The notes: generated by a model from the letters alone, not told the origin. A stretch of DNA of 64,000 nucleotides from Kitasatospora aureofaciens (GCA_000720845.1 JODU01000029.1:1-64000); one strand, 5' to 3'. Positions 33,530-42,983 are shown, numbered from the stretch's first letter. Made by a program: numbers and translations.

Positions 33530-34180
33530 ATGCAGCAACGGAGAGCGGGCGGCCGGCTGATGGCCGCCGGCTGGGTGTTGGTCCCGCTCGGGCTGGTCCT
33601 GGTGCTGGGAAGCGCTGGCTACTTCTTCGCGCGTCATCAAGGTGTCACCGTCCAGGGTGAGTCGATGGAGCCGACGTACCGCCGGGGCGAGCACCTGGTC
33701 GTCGAGCGCATCGGCGCCGACGGGATACGCCGTGGCGACGTCGTGCTCGTCCGTGTGCCCGGCCGATACCAGGGCGCACCTGTCCTGCGACGGGTCATCG
33801 GAACGGGCGGTGATCACGTGGAGAGCGTTGGCGACCGGGTCACGGTGAACGGTAAGCCGGTCGACGAACCCTACGTGCGGCGCGACGAGTCGGGCTCCTC
33901 GGCTGCCCCGTACGACGTGCGGGTGCCGAACGGGCGGTTGTTCCTGCTGGGTGACAACCGGGGGAACTCGAACGACTCACGGTTCTCCCTCGACGAGCAG
34001 TCGGGCAGCGTCGCGGCCTCGGGGGTGCTCGGGCGCGTGCGGGAGGGGTTCGTCGTTCCGCCGGTGCTGCTGGCGGTCGGAGGGCTCGGGATCGTGCTGG
34101 CCCTGGTCGGTGCCGGGCTGGTGATCGGCGGGTACACGGTCCGGCGACGGCTCGCGGCTGGGCCTCTCGGGCGGCAGTGA
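33530..34180 (+). CDS. signal peptidase I-like protein, general base altered
   Basis: The 216-residue protein has an N-terminal TM helix (about 12-33), the SPase I box B VQGESMEPTYRRGE with nucleophile Ser45, RRGDVVLVRVPG (box C), VLRRVIGTGGD (box D) and GDNRGNSNDSR (box E), then a second TM near the C-terminus (about 178-200). In bacterial SPase I the general base is the first Lys of a KRVIG motif; here the position is Arg87 (RRVIG). It may be a weak or specialised protease, or use other chemistry. GGGGAGGGG precedes the ATG. Family certain, activity uncertain. Confidence 0.82.
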   Translation: MQQRRAGGRLMAAGWVLVPLGLVLVLGSAGYFFARHQGVTVQGESMEPTYRRGEHLVVERIGADGIRRGDVVLVRVPGRYQGAPVLRRVIGTGGDHVESVGDRVTVNGKPVDEPYVRRDESGSSAAPYDVRVPNGRLFLLGDNRGNSNDSRFSLDEQSGSVAASGVLGRVREGFVVPPVLLAVGGLGIVLALVGAGLVIGGYTVRRRLAAGPLGRQ

Positions 34181-34635
34181 GAGTCAACCGCTCAATCCTC
34201 CGTCGTAAGCGGTGGGCAGCCGCTGCGCAACGCGAACCGGGCTCTGCTCGGTCGGTGTGGGGGCGGTTGTGCACAGCAGGGAATCGTGCTCAGCGGTCCT
34301 GACGGGTCGGGTCTGTGACGGCCTGCTGCCCGCCCTGCGCGGGAGTTGGGGCGGCGGGCCCCGTTTGGCGTAGGGCCGCGCGCGTGACGCGTGGGCTCGT
34401 CATTGGATGGTTCTCATGGCCGCGGACGACCTCAGGGTGTCGAGCGGGGTCGGGCGGGTCCGGATGACGGCGATGACGGCGTGGCCCCTACGCGGGGCCG
34501 GCAGTCAGGGTGCGGGCGTGTCGGACGGCGGTCACGACGGCCGGCGGTGGAAGGGGTGTACGAGGTGATGACACTGCTCCGGTGGACTCCTGGCCTGCCA
34601 CGAGTGCACCGGGCGCAGGGCCCGGGAGGTCGGTG
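34181..34635. other. intergenic stretch upstream of the PAS-PP2C gene
   Basis: About 455 bp with no supported gene. GCCCGCC and GGCGGGC at 34328-34359 could pair as a weak 7-bp stem. The end contains the GGGAGGT ribosome site of the next gene at 34624-34630. Confidence 0.45.
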
Positions 34636-36627
34636 ATGGGCTCGCTGAGAGCTCTCGACGTGAGGCTCTTCGACGAGACGGTGGCGGCGATCGCCTTGTT
34701 CGCGGGCCCTGAGCACCGGTTGGTCTACCAGAACGATGCGTGCGCCAGGCTGCTGGGAGCGCGGCACGTCGGACTGCCCGCGAGGGAGGCGTTCCCCGAA
34801 CCGGACGCGGAGGAGTTCCTGACCGTGCTGGACGATGTGGTCGCCACTGGGCGGCCCCGCCGGCTTCCCGAAACGCGTGAGCCCGACCCCGGCGCTCCGG
34901 AACAGGCCCGGTACTTCGTGTACTCCTGCACGCCTGTCACCACGGTGGAAGGCCGCGGCGCGATGGTCGTCGCGCTGGACACCACGGCCGAGATCATGGC
35001 CCTCGAGCGGTACGAGGCGGTGGTGACGGCCGTCTCGCAGATGGTGTGGGTGCTGCGTGCGGACGGTTCCGCGCAGGAACTCGTCCCCGGCTGGCAGCAG
35101 CTGACCGGGAGTCCGTGGCACGGCCGGATCGACGAGCGGTGGGACGCGTATATCCATCCCCGTGACCGGGCCGGCCTTCGCCGTGCCTGGCGTGCCGCAC
35201 TTGCTCAGGAGCCCCCGGGGGTGTTCGAGACCACGTTCCGGGTGCGGGCCGCCGACGGCTCGTACCGTCATGTGTCGACTCGATGCGTGCCCATCCTGCG
35301 CAACGGCCGCGCCGAGGAATGGATCGCCGCGACCGACGACATCGAGGACACGTGGAGCGCCACGCTGCGCGAACACCTACTCGCACAGATCGCACAGGCG
35401 TCCGGAGGCGGTCTGGACGAGGCCTTCGCCGCAGTGGTGCAGGCCATCGTTCCGGAGCTGACCGACGCCTGCGTGATCATGCTGCTGGAGCACGAGGAGT
35501 GGCCCCTGCCCGAGCACGCTCCTGTCACGGCCCGTCGGGCCGCCTCCTCGGCCCGCCACGGTCTGCCGGCCCGGCCTCCGCTGCGCGACCAGAAGGTCGT
35601 CATCAGCGACACGGTCCGGGACGTCCTGGCCAGACGCACCCCCTGCACGTTCCATCTGCCGGCGGGCGAAGGAGTGCCGCCAGGCGTCGTCCCTGCGGTC
35701 ACCGAGCAATGGCTCCGGAGCGCGGACGCCACGAGCTTGACCCTGTACCCGCTGGCGGCCGAGGGCATCGTCCTCGGCTACGCCGTCACCAGCGCCAACG
35801 GGGACGCCCCCGCTCCCGGCCCCGCCGACACCGAACTGCTGCACAGGATTTTCCACTTCGCGGAACGGCCCATCCGCAAGGCTCTCGACCTGCAGCGAGC
35901 ACGCCGGACCGCCTTGCGTCTCCAGCACGCTCATCTCACCAGCCCGCCGGCCGTGCCCGGCGCGAGCCTCGCCGCCTGCTACGAGCCGGCGAGTTCGGCG
36001 AACGAGATCGGCGGCGACTGGTACGACGCCGTCGTCCACGCGGACGGCACCCTCGTTCTCGACATCGGAGACGTCGCCGGGCACGACCTCACCGCGGCCA
36101 CCGCCATGGGACAACTGCGCAGCATGCTCCGGGGCCTGGCCTGGAACAACGGCCCCGAATGCCTGCCCTCTGCCGTCCTGACCATGCTCGAGGACGCCGC
36201 CGAGGGGCTCGACATCGCCTCCTTCACCACCGCCGTCCACGCCCGCCTGCGGCGTCATCCCGACGGCACCTGGCACATGACCTGGTCCAACGCCGGGCAC
36301 CCGCCGCCCCTGCTCGTTCCGGCCCAGGCCGAGCCCTACTTCCTCTCCGGCACCGACGAGGATCCCCCGCTGTGCGTCGCCGCCACCGTCCCCCGTACCA
36401 GCCACACCCACACCCTCGCCCCCGGAGACACCCTCCTGCTCTACACCGACGGCCTCATCGAGACCCCCGCCGCATCCCTCGACGAAGGCCAGCACAGACT
36501 TCTGACCGTGGCCGCGCACCAACGCGGCACGCCCCTGTCCGAACTTCTCGGCTCCCTGCAGAACAGCCTCTCCGACAACCGCGACGACACCGCTCTGATC
36601 GCCTTCCGCGCCGATCAGCCCGACTGA
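34636..36627 (+). CDS. PAS-PAS-PP2C (SpoIIE-type) phosphatase
   Basis: The 663-residue protein carries two PAS domains (about 5-120, LFAGPEHRLVYQNDACARLLG; and 125-245, WQQLTGSPWHGRIDERWDAYIHPRD), a GAF-like middle region (about 250-430) and a PP2C domain (about 450-660; GGDWYDAVV, GDVAGHDLTAA, DNRDDTALIAF). It likely controls a STAS anti-anti-sigma factor in response to a small ligand. I chose ATG 34636 with GGGAGGT upstream. It is convergent with another SpoIIE-type phosphatase gene 93 bp downstream. Confidence 0.88.
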   Translation: MGSLRALDVRLFDETVAAIALFAGPEHRLVYQNDACARLLGARHVGLPAREAFPEPDAEEFLTVLDDVVATGRPRRLPETREPDPGAPEQARYFVYSCTPVTTVEGRGAMVVALDTTAEIMALERYEAVVTAVSQMVWVLRADGSAQELVPGWQQLTGSPWHGRIDERWDAYIHPRDRAGLRRAWRAALAQEPPGVFETTFRVRAADGSYRHVSTRCVPILRNGRAEEWIAATDDIEDTWSATLREHLLAQIAQASGGGLDEAFAAVVQAIVPELTDACVIMLLEHEEWPLPEHAPVTARRAASSARHGLPARPPLRDQKVVISDTVRDVLARRTPCTFHLPAGEGVPPGVVPAVTEQWLRSADATSLTLYPLAAEGIVLGYAVTSANGDAPAPGPADTELLHRIFHFAERPIRKALDLQRARRTALRLQHAHLTSPPAVPGASLAACYEPASSANEIGGDWYDAVVHADGTLVLDIGDVAGHDLTAATAMGQLRSMLRGLAWNNGPECLPSAVLTMLEDAAEGLDIASFTTAVHARLRRHPDGTWHMTWSNAGHPPPLLVPAQAEPYFLSGTDEDPPLCVAATVPRTSHTHTLAPGDTLLLYTDGLIETPAASLDEGQHRLLTVAAHQRGTPLSELLGSLQNSLSDNRDDTALIAFRADQPD

Positions 36628-36719
36628 GAAGCCGTTGACCCGAGCACGTGCGTGTCGGGAGCGCGCCGGTGCGCTGCGCTCGTGGGGTGGCGGTCCGAGG
36701 CGCCGGGACTGGGAGCGAT

Positions 36720-38099
36720 TCAGGAGCAGGCGTAACCCGTCAGGGGCGGGGTGCGCAGGGCGATGACGGCCTTGTCGTCGTGGCCGTCTCCAGGGCGGTT
36801 GGTGACCAGCGCCCGGCACAGTTCGTCCGGCGACAGGCCGGCGAACCGGGAGGCGGTGACGGCAAGGGCGTCCAGCCCTCGGTCCAGCGGCTGGCCGGGG
36901 ACCTCTACGAGCCCGTCGGTGAACAGCACGACGGTGCTGTCCACCGGCACGGCCTCGCAGTGGTCGGGGCGGGGCAGGTCGGGCGCCACCCCGAGAGGGA
37001 TCCCCGGCTCGCTGTCCAGGTAGCGGACCCGTCCGTCGGGCAGCAGCACCAGTGGCGGCGGGTGCCCGGCGCTGGACCAGCGCAGTTGCCAGGCGCAGTG
37101 GGAGGGTTCGAGCCGGGCGAGCAGCGCGGTGGCGATGGGCGTCTCGTCCAGGGCGGTGTTCATGATGCGGTCGAGCCGGGTGAGGGAGGAGCTGGGCGGG
37201 GCGCTCTGGTCGTAGTACAGGGCCCGCAGCATGTTCCGGATCTGGGACATGGTGGCGGCGGCCCGCAGGTCGTGCCCCACGACGTCCCCGATCACCGCCA
37301 CGCAGGCTCCGTCGGGCAGCAGCATGGCGTCGTACCAGTCGCCGCCCAAGGCGGCCGGGGCGCTGGCCGGGCGGTAGGCGGCGCCGGCGGAAAAGGGCCG
37401 CAGGTCGGGCAGGTGCGGCAGCAGCAGCCGCTGGAACTGCTCGCTGCTGTTGCGGACCTGTTGGTAGAGGCGGGCGTTCTCGATCGCCACGCCGGCCGTA
37501 CCGGCCAGGGCGCGGATCACGCCCTCGTCGTGCCGGTCGAAGGGCTGCCCGTCCTTGCGCTCGGAGAGGTACAGGTTGCCGTAGACCTGCCCGCGCACGC
37601 TGATCGCAACGCCGAGAAGGGAACGCATGGGCGGGTGCCCGGGCGGGAAGCCGGCCGACTCCGGATGGCGCGAGATGTCATTGACCCGCAACGGCTCCGG
37701 ATGGTGGATCAAGTGCCCCAGCAGGCCGCGCCCCCGGGGCAGTTCCACCCCGTCCAGGTCGGCCAGCTCCTTGGAGGTGAGCCCCAGCGGGATGAACTCC
37801 TCCAGGAGCCTGCCCTCCTGGTCGAGCACACCCATGGCCCCGTAGCGGGCGCCCACCAGGTCCATCGCGGTGCGCACGATGCGGCGCAACACCATGGGCA
37901 GCTCCAGCTCTCCGGTGATGTTCACCACTGCCTGAAGCAGCTCCTGCAAGGTGCTCTGGGCACGGGCCAGGGCGTGCAACTGCTCGCCGATACGGTTCAG
38001 GTCCGAGCTGAGGGGCAGGTCGAGCAGCGAGGTGTAGGACTCTTCCGGGGCTTCGTCGACCGAGTCTTCATCCGGTGGCCCCTGCCAGTCCGCCGCCAT
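36720..38099 (-). CDS. GAF-PP2C (SpoIIE-type) phosphatase
   Basis: The 459-residue protein has an N-terminal coiled region, a GAF domain (about 60-210; AMDLVGARYGAMGVLDQEGR, VRGQVYGNLYLSER) and a PP2C phosphatase domain (about 225-455; GGDWYDAML, GDVVGHDLRAAA, DGHDDKAVIAL). It belongs to the regulators of anti-sigma/anti-anti-sigma switches of Streptomyces. It is convergent with the previous phosphatase; the 92-bp spacer holds a short CCCGA/TCGGG stem. Partner proteins are not adjacent. Confidence 0.88.
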   Translation of the reverse strand: MAADWQGPPDEDSVDEAPEESYTSLLDLPLSSDLNRIGEQLHALARAQSTLQELLQAVVNITGELELPMVLRRIVRTAMDLVGARYGAMGVLDQEGRLLEEFIPLGLTSKELADLDGVELPRGRGLLGHLIHHPEPLRVNDISRHPESAGFPPGHPPMRSLLGVAISVRGQVYGNLYLSERKDGQPFDRHDEGVIRALAGTAGVAIENARLYQQVRNSSEQFQRLLLPHLPDLRPFSAGAAYRPASAPAALGGDWYDAMLLPDGACVAVIGDVVGHDLRAAATMSQIRNMLRALYYDQSAPPSSSLTRLDRIMNTALDETPIATALLARLEPSHCAWQLRWSSAGHPPPLVLLPDGRVRYLDSEPGIPLGVAPDLPRPDHCEAVPVDSTVVLFTDGLVEVPGQPLDRGLDALAVTASRFAGLSPDELCRALVTNRPGDGHDDKAVIALRTPPLTGYACS

Positions 38100-38460
38100 C
38101 GCGCCTGCCTCCCTTCCACCGTCCGCTCATGGCGTCCCGTGTGTCCGTCCCGCATCCCGCGCCTGCCGTGCCGGATCCGCCGCTGATCGAACCGGCTCGT
38201 GTCACCATCACCCGGCAGCCGGACGCGTGCCGCCCAAGGGCAGCCGGTCGGCGTAACGCCTCACCGCCTGGTGAGGATCGCTTCGGTCCGGGCGGATTGG
38301 GCCACACGAAGGAGGCGGGCGAGGAGGGACGGCATGGTGATGGCGACGAGGTGGAGGCGACGCGCACCTGTCCCAGCAGCTCGCCCCGCTGCGCCGGGCC
38401 AACCTCGCGGTGTACCGCGAGGAGGGCTCAACCGAACGCAGACGGGCCGTGTCACTGCCG
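38100..38460. other. intergenic stretch, nothing recognised
   Basis: About 360 bp between the phosphatase start and the end of the small secreted protein gene; no supported ORF, repeat or strong hairpin. Confidence 0.45.
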
Positions 38461-38832
38461 TCAGGGGATCATCACACAGTGGTTCTCGATGACACGGCCA
38501 CCGCGATCGAGGCCACCGCAGACGGCCAGCCTCGGGTACGCCCTGATCTCCCGGTTGACGACGAACCGCCACCGCGAGACGTTCGCCTTGCTCCCTCGGT
38601 AGTCACCGACGAACCCGCGCAGCGTCCCCGGCAGCCCGTCCCTGGTCGTGACGGTGATGTCCTGGACGTAGTCGCGGCCCTGGTACGCGGTGGCGACGCA
38701 GATGTACGTACCGCAGGTGGACTTCACCTCGGCACTCGCAGGCGCCGCGGTCACCAACAGCAGCCCGACAGCGGTCGTGAGCGCGGCCGAGAGCGTGGCG
38801 ACCCGCCGTCGTGTCCTTCGTGCTGTACTCAT
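38461..38832 (-). CDS. small secreted cysteine-containing protein
   Basis: The 123-residue precursor has a typical Sec signal peptide (MSTARRTRRRVATLSAALTT, hydrophobic core to about 30, cleavage after ASA at about 34). The mature 88-residue protein has four cysteines (STCGTYICV, AVCGG, NHCVM), suggesting two disulfides and an extracytoplasmic, beta-rich fold. I recognise no family or function. AAGGAG lies seven bases before the ATG. It is monocistronic. Confidence 0.75.
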   Translation of the reverse strand: MSTARRTRRRVATLSAALTTAVGLLLVTAAPASAEVKSTCGTYICVATAYQGRDYVQDITVTTRDGLPGTLRGFVGDYRGSKANVSRWRFVVNREIRAYPRLAVCGGLDRGGRVIENHCVMIP

Positions 38833-39174
38833 GAGCCTCTCCTTGTTACCGACTGGGTGCGCACCGGCATTCCAGCGCTTGAAGGCGACCCGGTCCTGAT
38901 CCTCACGGGACTCGACCGCCACCGGCAGGCGCGCGATGGCCTCCCGGACGGCACAAGCGTCTCCGTCGCATGAGCTGGCGTGGAGGCGGCGAGAGGGAGG
39001 TCGACAGGGGCGGCAGTCAGGCGGCGCAGCACAGTTTTGTGCATGCACTGTTGATAGCGGTCTCCTAGGGGCGCTAACAGGCGTTCGGCGAGTGCGCCGC
39101 CCGTGTGGGTGTACTTGTCGTATCGGCCGCCGGAGCCCGTCGAGAACGGCAGCGACCGGAGCGGCTCGGCTCAC
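38833..39174. other. intergenic stretch, nothing recognised
   Basis: About 340 bp upstream of the secreted protein gene and downstream of the amidohydrolase; it must carry the promoter of the secreted protein but no motif is clear enough to call. Confidence 0.4.
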
Positions 39175-40416
39175 CTAGCTTTTGTCGACGACGAGTTCGC
39201 CGTTCAGGATCACCAGGCGGAGTGCGCGCAGGTTGCGGATGTCCGTGGTGGGATCGGCGTTGAGCACGAGCAGGTCGGCCCGCTTTCCGGGGGCCACTGT
39301 GCCCAGGTCGGGGCGGACGCACTGCCTCGATGCGCCGCTGGTGCCCGCGGCCAGCACCTGGGTGGGCGTCATCCCGGCCGCCACCATGAGTTCGGCCTCT
39401 TCCAGGGTGTTGGCTCCGAACAGGCCCCGGCCGCTGAAGGTGTCACTGCCCAGCGCGATGGGCACCCCGGCCTCGGCGACCTTCCGGAGGTTGCCGCGGG
39501 AGTCGGGGTGGGCGTCGTCGATCCAGAGCGTGGGCGTGTAGGTGATGTCGCGCTCACGCATCAGGTCGATGAGCGCGTGGTCGGTGAGGGGCTCGACGGT
39601 GACCCCGTGCTCCAGGCCGTCTGCCCCGGCTTCTGTCGCCTCACGTGCCGCGGCTTGCTGGGTGGTGTGGACGGTGACCCGAAGGCCCCGCTCGTGCCCG
39701 GCCTCGATGCCGGCCCGGAGGAGATCGAGGGGGAGCCGTTCCAGCTCGACACCATCCGGGAATGCGGGATTCTGCCAGAGGTAGCTCGGCCCGCCGGAAT
39801 GTGCGCACGCGCCTTCCGACAGGAGTTTGATCGCGTCCACCCCGCGGTCGGCCAGGTGGTGCACCAGGTCGCGGATCTCCTGCACGCTGCCGACCTCTCC
39901 GGTGAAGCGTTCGCGTGCCCAGGGGTTGTCTCGGAAGACAGTGGCGGCGGGGTGACCGTCGCGTCCCGTGATGCCACACCCCGTCGCCAGCAGTCGCGGT
40001 CCCCTCAGCTCACCCGCGGCGATCCTGTCCCGTGTGTCCAGGATCCCGTCCGTCGGATCACCCACCGACTTGATGGTGGTGATCCCGTGGTCGAGGAACG
40101 ACCCGAGCCGTCCGGGAAGCTCGTTCTCCTCGAAGTCCCGCATCGCGTCCGCGTCGGAGACCGCGCGCACGTCGTAGAAGTGAATGTGGGTGTCGATCAG
40201 CCCCGGCATGACCCACCCTCCGGCCGCGTCCACCTCCTGTCTGCCCCTGAGCGGTTCGGCCGACACGGAAGCGATCCGCGTGCCGTCGACGGCGACGTCA
40301 TGCAGACCGGTGAGCATCCGGCGGCCGTCGAAGACACGTGCGCGGCTGATCACGAGGTCGTGGGTCTCGGGGCCGCGAGCCTCTGCGCCCGTGGGCGCTG
40401 CCTCTTTCTGGTTCAT
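39175..40416 (-). CDS. metal-dependent amidohydrolase
   Basis: The 413-residue protein is an amidohydrolase-superfamily TIM-barrel enzyme of the imidazolonepropionase/prolidase-like branch: GLIDTHIHFYD supplies the HxH metal ligands, DAIKLLSEGACAH lies at the carboxylated-Lys position, VTVHTTQQ and LEHGVTVEP give further histidines, and ALGSDTF the terminal Asp. The C-terminal PGKRADLLVLNADP closes the beta-sandwich. It hydrolyses a C-N bond in an unknown cyclic amide or peptide. I use ATG 40416 (MNQKEAAP). An Rrf2 operator-like dyad begins 22 bp upstream and recurs before the Rrf2 gene. Confidence 0.87.
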   Translation of the reverse strand: MNQKEAAPTGAEARGPETHDLVISRARVFDGRRMLTGLHDVAVDGTRIASVSAEPLRGRQEVDAAGGWVMPGLIDTHIHFYDVRAVSDADAMRDFEENELPGRLGSFLDHGITTIKSVGDPTDGILDTRDRIAAGELRGPRLLATGCGITGRDGHPAATVFRDNPWARERFTGEVGSVQEIRDLVHHLADRGVDAIKLLSEGACAHSGGPSYLWQNPAFPDGVELERLPLDLLRAGIEAGHERGLRVTVHTTQQAAAREATEAGADGLEHGVTVEPLTDHALIDLMRERDITYTPTLWIDDAHPDSRGNLRKVAEAGVPIALGSDTFSGRGLFGANTLEEAELMVAAGMTPTQVLAAGTSGASRQCVRPDLGTVAPGKRADLLVLNADPTTDIRNLRALRLVILNGELVVDKS

Positions 40417-40437
40417 CGCTCTCACTGCCCTGGGAGA

Positions 40438-40463
40438 TAACTGCAACCAGGCCGGTTACAGTT
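40438..40463. promoter_or_regulatory. Rrf2-type operator, amidohydrolase promoter
   Basis: A 26-bp element whose arms are AACTG and AACC on the left and GGTT and CAGTT on the right. It starts 22 bp upstream of the amidohydrolase ATG and is identical at 21 of 26 positions to the element at 40972-40997. Confidence 0.72.
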
Positions 40464-40507
40464 CGGGAATGCGTCATGACGCGGGACGCGTACGTGTCAC
40501 GGCCGGA

Positions 40508-40951
40508 TCAGCGGCCCTTCGCTTCGATGTCGGAGGCCAGGATCCGCTGCAGCAGGGCGGCGATCGTCGTCCGGCCGAGCCGCTCCTCCAGGGCTCGCTC
40601 CGCGTCCTGGAACTCGACGTCCAGCAGAGCGCCGATGTTGCGGCCGACCACACACGCCTCGCTGGGCGGATGGGCGTGCCCCGAGAAGATCCGCTCCCCT
40701 TCCACGGCGGCATACGCGTCGTAGAGCGTGATGTGCCGCGGGGCGCGGGCAAGGGACCAGCCGCCTGCCCGCCCCTCGGTGGACCGCACGAGGTGAGCGT
40801 CCCGCAGGCGACCGAGGACGCGCCGCACAAGAACGGGATTGCTCTCGAGACTGTCCGCGATCTCCGCGGAAGTCAGCATGCCTCCACGCCGGTGCGCCAG
40901 CATCGCCAGCGCGTGGACCGCGACCGCGCTCCTGCTGCTGAGCCCCGCCAT
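40508..40951 (-). CDS. Rrf2-family regulator (YwnA-like)
   Basis: The 147-residue protein has the Rrf2 winged helix (AVAVHALAMLAHRRGGMLTSA, SLESNPVLVRRVLGRLRDAH, wing GRAGGWSLAR). It has only one cysteine, so it does not have the three-Cys Fe-S site of IscR/NsrR and more likely senses redox or a ligand by another route. Start ATG 40951. It lies upstream of, and in line with, the amidohydrolase gene, and both promoters have the same dyad, so it probably represses both. Confidence 0.85.
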   Translation of the reverse strand: MAGLSSRSAVAVHALAMLAHRRGGMLTSAEIADSLESNPVLVRRVLGRLRDAHLVRSTEGRAGGWSLARAPRHITLYDAYAAVEGERIFSGHAHPPSEACVVGRNIGALLDVEFQDAERALEERLGRTTIAALLQRILASDIEAKGR

Positions 40952-40971
40952 CTCCGACTCCTGCCGCCGAT

Positions 40972-40997
40972 TAACTGCCACCAAGCTAGTTTCAGTT
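40972..40997. promoter_or_regulatory. Rrf2-type operator, autoregulatory copy
   Basis: Second copy of the 26-bp dyad (AACTG on the left, CAGTT on the right, with ACCA in the left half and GTT in the right half), beginning 21 bp upstream of the Rrf2 ATG. Confidence 0.72.
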
Positions 40998-41184
40998 GAC
41001 CTGACGGTCAACCGACTGCCGCACTCGGCGGCACCGGCCGCGCCGGCGACGAGTGTGCACCCGCCCACTCGAAGCCCTCCCGGCGGCACCGAGGAGCCGC
41101 CCCCTTCGAGCCCTCCAACTGCGCGGGCACGAGCCGCACCATCCCCGCCCGGGACACGCGACCCCTCAGAGCGCAGCCTCTTTC

Positions 41185-41200
41185 TTGATCGGTCGATCCA
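41185..41200. promoter_or_regulatory. candidate TetR operator
   Basis: TTGATCGGTCGATCCA has GATCG/CGATC arms around GT and 7 of 8 symmetric pairs overall. It lies 20 bp before the TetR start at 41220, as expected for an autoregulated TetR gene. Confidence 0.5.
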
Positions 41201-41219
41201 GATAGGTTACGGTGACGCC

Positions 41220-41798
41220 ATGGCAAGGAACCGGGAGTTCGACACCGAGGCGGCGGTGAGCCGCGCCATGGAACTCTTCTGGACGCGCGGCTACGAGGCG
41301 ACCTCGGTGCGGGACCTCACCCAGCACCTCGGGATCGGACAGGGATCCCTGTACGCCGCGTTCGGCGACAAGGACGGCCTCTACCGGGCCGCGCTGGAGC
41401 ACTACCGCACCACCCTCGCGGCGGCTGCCCTGCGCAGCCTGGAGGAGGGCACGGACGCCCGTGCGGCGATCCGCACGCTGCTGACGGAGCGGATCCGCAT
41501 CGCCACGGGGAACGGCGGGCAGGGCTGCCTGGCCGTGAACGCCGTCTGCGAGCGGCTGCCGCAGGACGCGGCGACCCGGCGCACCGTGCGCGAGATGCAG
41601 GAGGCCAGCCGGGAAGCATTGGTGGAGGTCCTGCGAGCCGCGGCGGAGCGGGGCGAGATCACGGCGCGCCACGACCCGGACACGGTCGCCGCGTTCCTGA
41701 TCACCTTCCTCAACGGACTGCTGGTCTCCTCGAAGATCACGCCGGACGCGCGCAGCCTCGAACCGCTCGTAGAGGTCGCACTGACCACTCTCGACTGA
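41220..41798 (+). CDS. TetR/AcrR-family regulator
   Basis: The 192-residue protein has the TetR helix-turn-helix (AVSRAMELFWTRGYEATSVR then GIGQGSLYAAFGDKDGLY) and a C-terminal domain resembling the AcrR-like group that controls oxidoreductases or hydrolases (QGCLAVNAVCERLPQDAATR). It lies 110 bp upstream of an epoxide-hydrolase-like gene in the same direction and probably controls it together with itself. The start is ATG 41220; the preceding plus-strand frame is not coding. Confidence 0.86.
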   Translation: MARNREFDTEAAVSRAMELFWTRGYEATSVRDLTQHLGIGQGSLYAAFGDKDGLYRAALEHYRTTLAAAALRSLEEGTDARAAIRTLLTERIRIATGNGGQGCLAVNAVCERLPQDAATRRTVREMQEASREALVEVLRAAAERGEITARHDPDTVAAFLITFLNGLLVSSKITPDARSLEPLVEVALTTLD

Positions 41799-41908
41799 GA
41801 TTGCCCGTGACCTGCCGGGCGTTCCCATGGCCCGAATATGGAACGCTCGATACAGAAAATGCATCCGGCCAACCGAGCACACACATCCACGAAAGGAAGC
41901 ACCACGTC

Positions 41909-42790
41909 ATGATGTACGACCACACCACAACGCCCCTGCGCACCGGACGTGCCGCTGTCAACGGAACGAGCCTGCACTACCGGACGGCCGGCGACGGCCC
42001 CGCCGTGGTACTGCTGCACGGCGTGCCCAAGACCGGCTACCACTGGCGCCACCTGGTCCCGAAGCTCACCCCCCACCACACTGTCGTCGTGCCCGACCTG
42101 CGGGGTCTCGGCGACTCGGCCCGCCCCGCAGACGGCTACGACTCCGCGACGATGAGCGATGACATCGCCGAGCTGATGGCCCGCCTCGGCCACGAGACCT
42201 ACGCCGTGATCGGCGAGGACTGGGGCGCCGTGATCGGCTACCAGCTCGCCGCCCGCCATCGCGAACACGTCACCGCCCTCGTCTTCGCCGAGGCGCTGTT
42301 TCCCGGCTTCGGCTTCGAGGACCACACCGCCCTCACCCCCGAGAACGTCTCCAGCGGCATGCACCTGTGGCATTTGGGCTTCTACTTCCAGCCCGACGTC
42401 CCCGAGATGCTGATCGCCGGGCACGAACGCGAACTGATCACCTACATGATCAAGAACGAGCGCAGCCACCCCGACACGGCCACCTCCGACGCCGTCGAGG
42501 AGTACGTGCGCTGCTATTCCATGCCCGGCGGTATCCGCGCGATGCTCGCCGTCTACCGGGCCATGCTGACCGACGCCCAACAGAACCGGCAGGCCGCCCG
42601 GAAGAAGCTGGACATCCCGGTCCTGGCACTCGGCGGCTCCGCCTTCATCGGTGAGCGCAACGAGGACCAGGCGCGGCTCGTGGCCCACGACGTCACCGGA
42701 CACGTCTTCGACGCGGGCCACGACCTCGCGGAGGAAGTACCCGACGAGATGGCCGACGTGGTCCTGCCGTTCCTGGCAGCCCACAGGTAG
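41909..42790 (+). CDS. alpha/beta hydrolase, epoxide hydrolase-like
   Basis: The 293-residue protein has the HGVPKTGYHW oxyanion motif (37-46), the nucleophile elbow GEDWGA with Asp104 rather than Ser, and the late His (DAGHDLAEE, H271). An Asp nucleophile marks the epoxide hydrolase/haloalkane dehalogenase branch, so it should open epoxides or remove halides. AAAGGAAG precedes the ATG at 41909. It follows the TetR gene at 41220. Confidence 0.83.
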   Translation: MMYDHTTTPLRTGRAAVNGTSLHYRTAGDGPAVVLLHGVPKTGYHWRHLVPKLTPHHTVVVPDLRGLGDSARPADGYDSATMSDDIAELMARLGHETYAVIGEDWGAVIGYQLAARHREHVTALVFAEALFPGFGFEDHTALTPENVSSGMHLWHLGFYFQPDVPEMLIAGHERELITYMIKNERSHPDTATSDAVEEYVRCYSMPGGIRAMLAVYRAMLTDAQQNRQAARKKLDIPVLALGGSAFIGERNEDQARLVAHDVTGHVFDAGHDLAEEVPDEMADVVLPFLAAHR

Positions 42791-42983
42791 CCGACGCCCG
42801 TCCACCGCGGCCGCAAGGCCCGTGCGCCCTCCGCCGTTCGACGACGTCCCGGTGGAGGCCCCCTTGCCGCCGCGTCCGGCATCCACGGCCTGACCTCGGC
42901 GCTGATCGCGATCACCGGCCTGCTGACCTGCCGGAGACCAATCTCGGTTGCGGTGTGCCCAGTGGGCCCGGTGAGGTACCTCC

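Noticed and set aside
34328..34359. Weak 7-bp stem as terminator of the signal peptidase gene
   Set aside because: Long loop and no supporting context; such stems occur by chance at this GC content.
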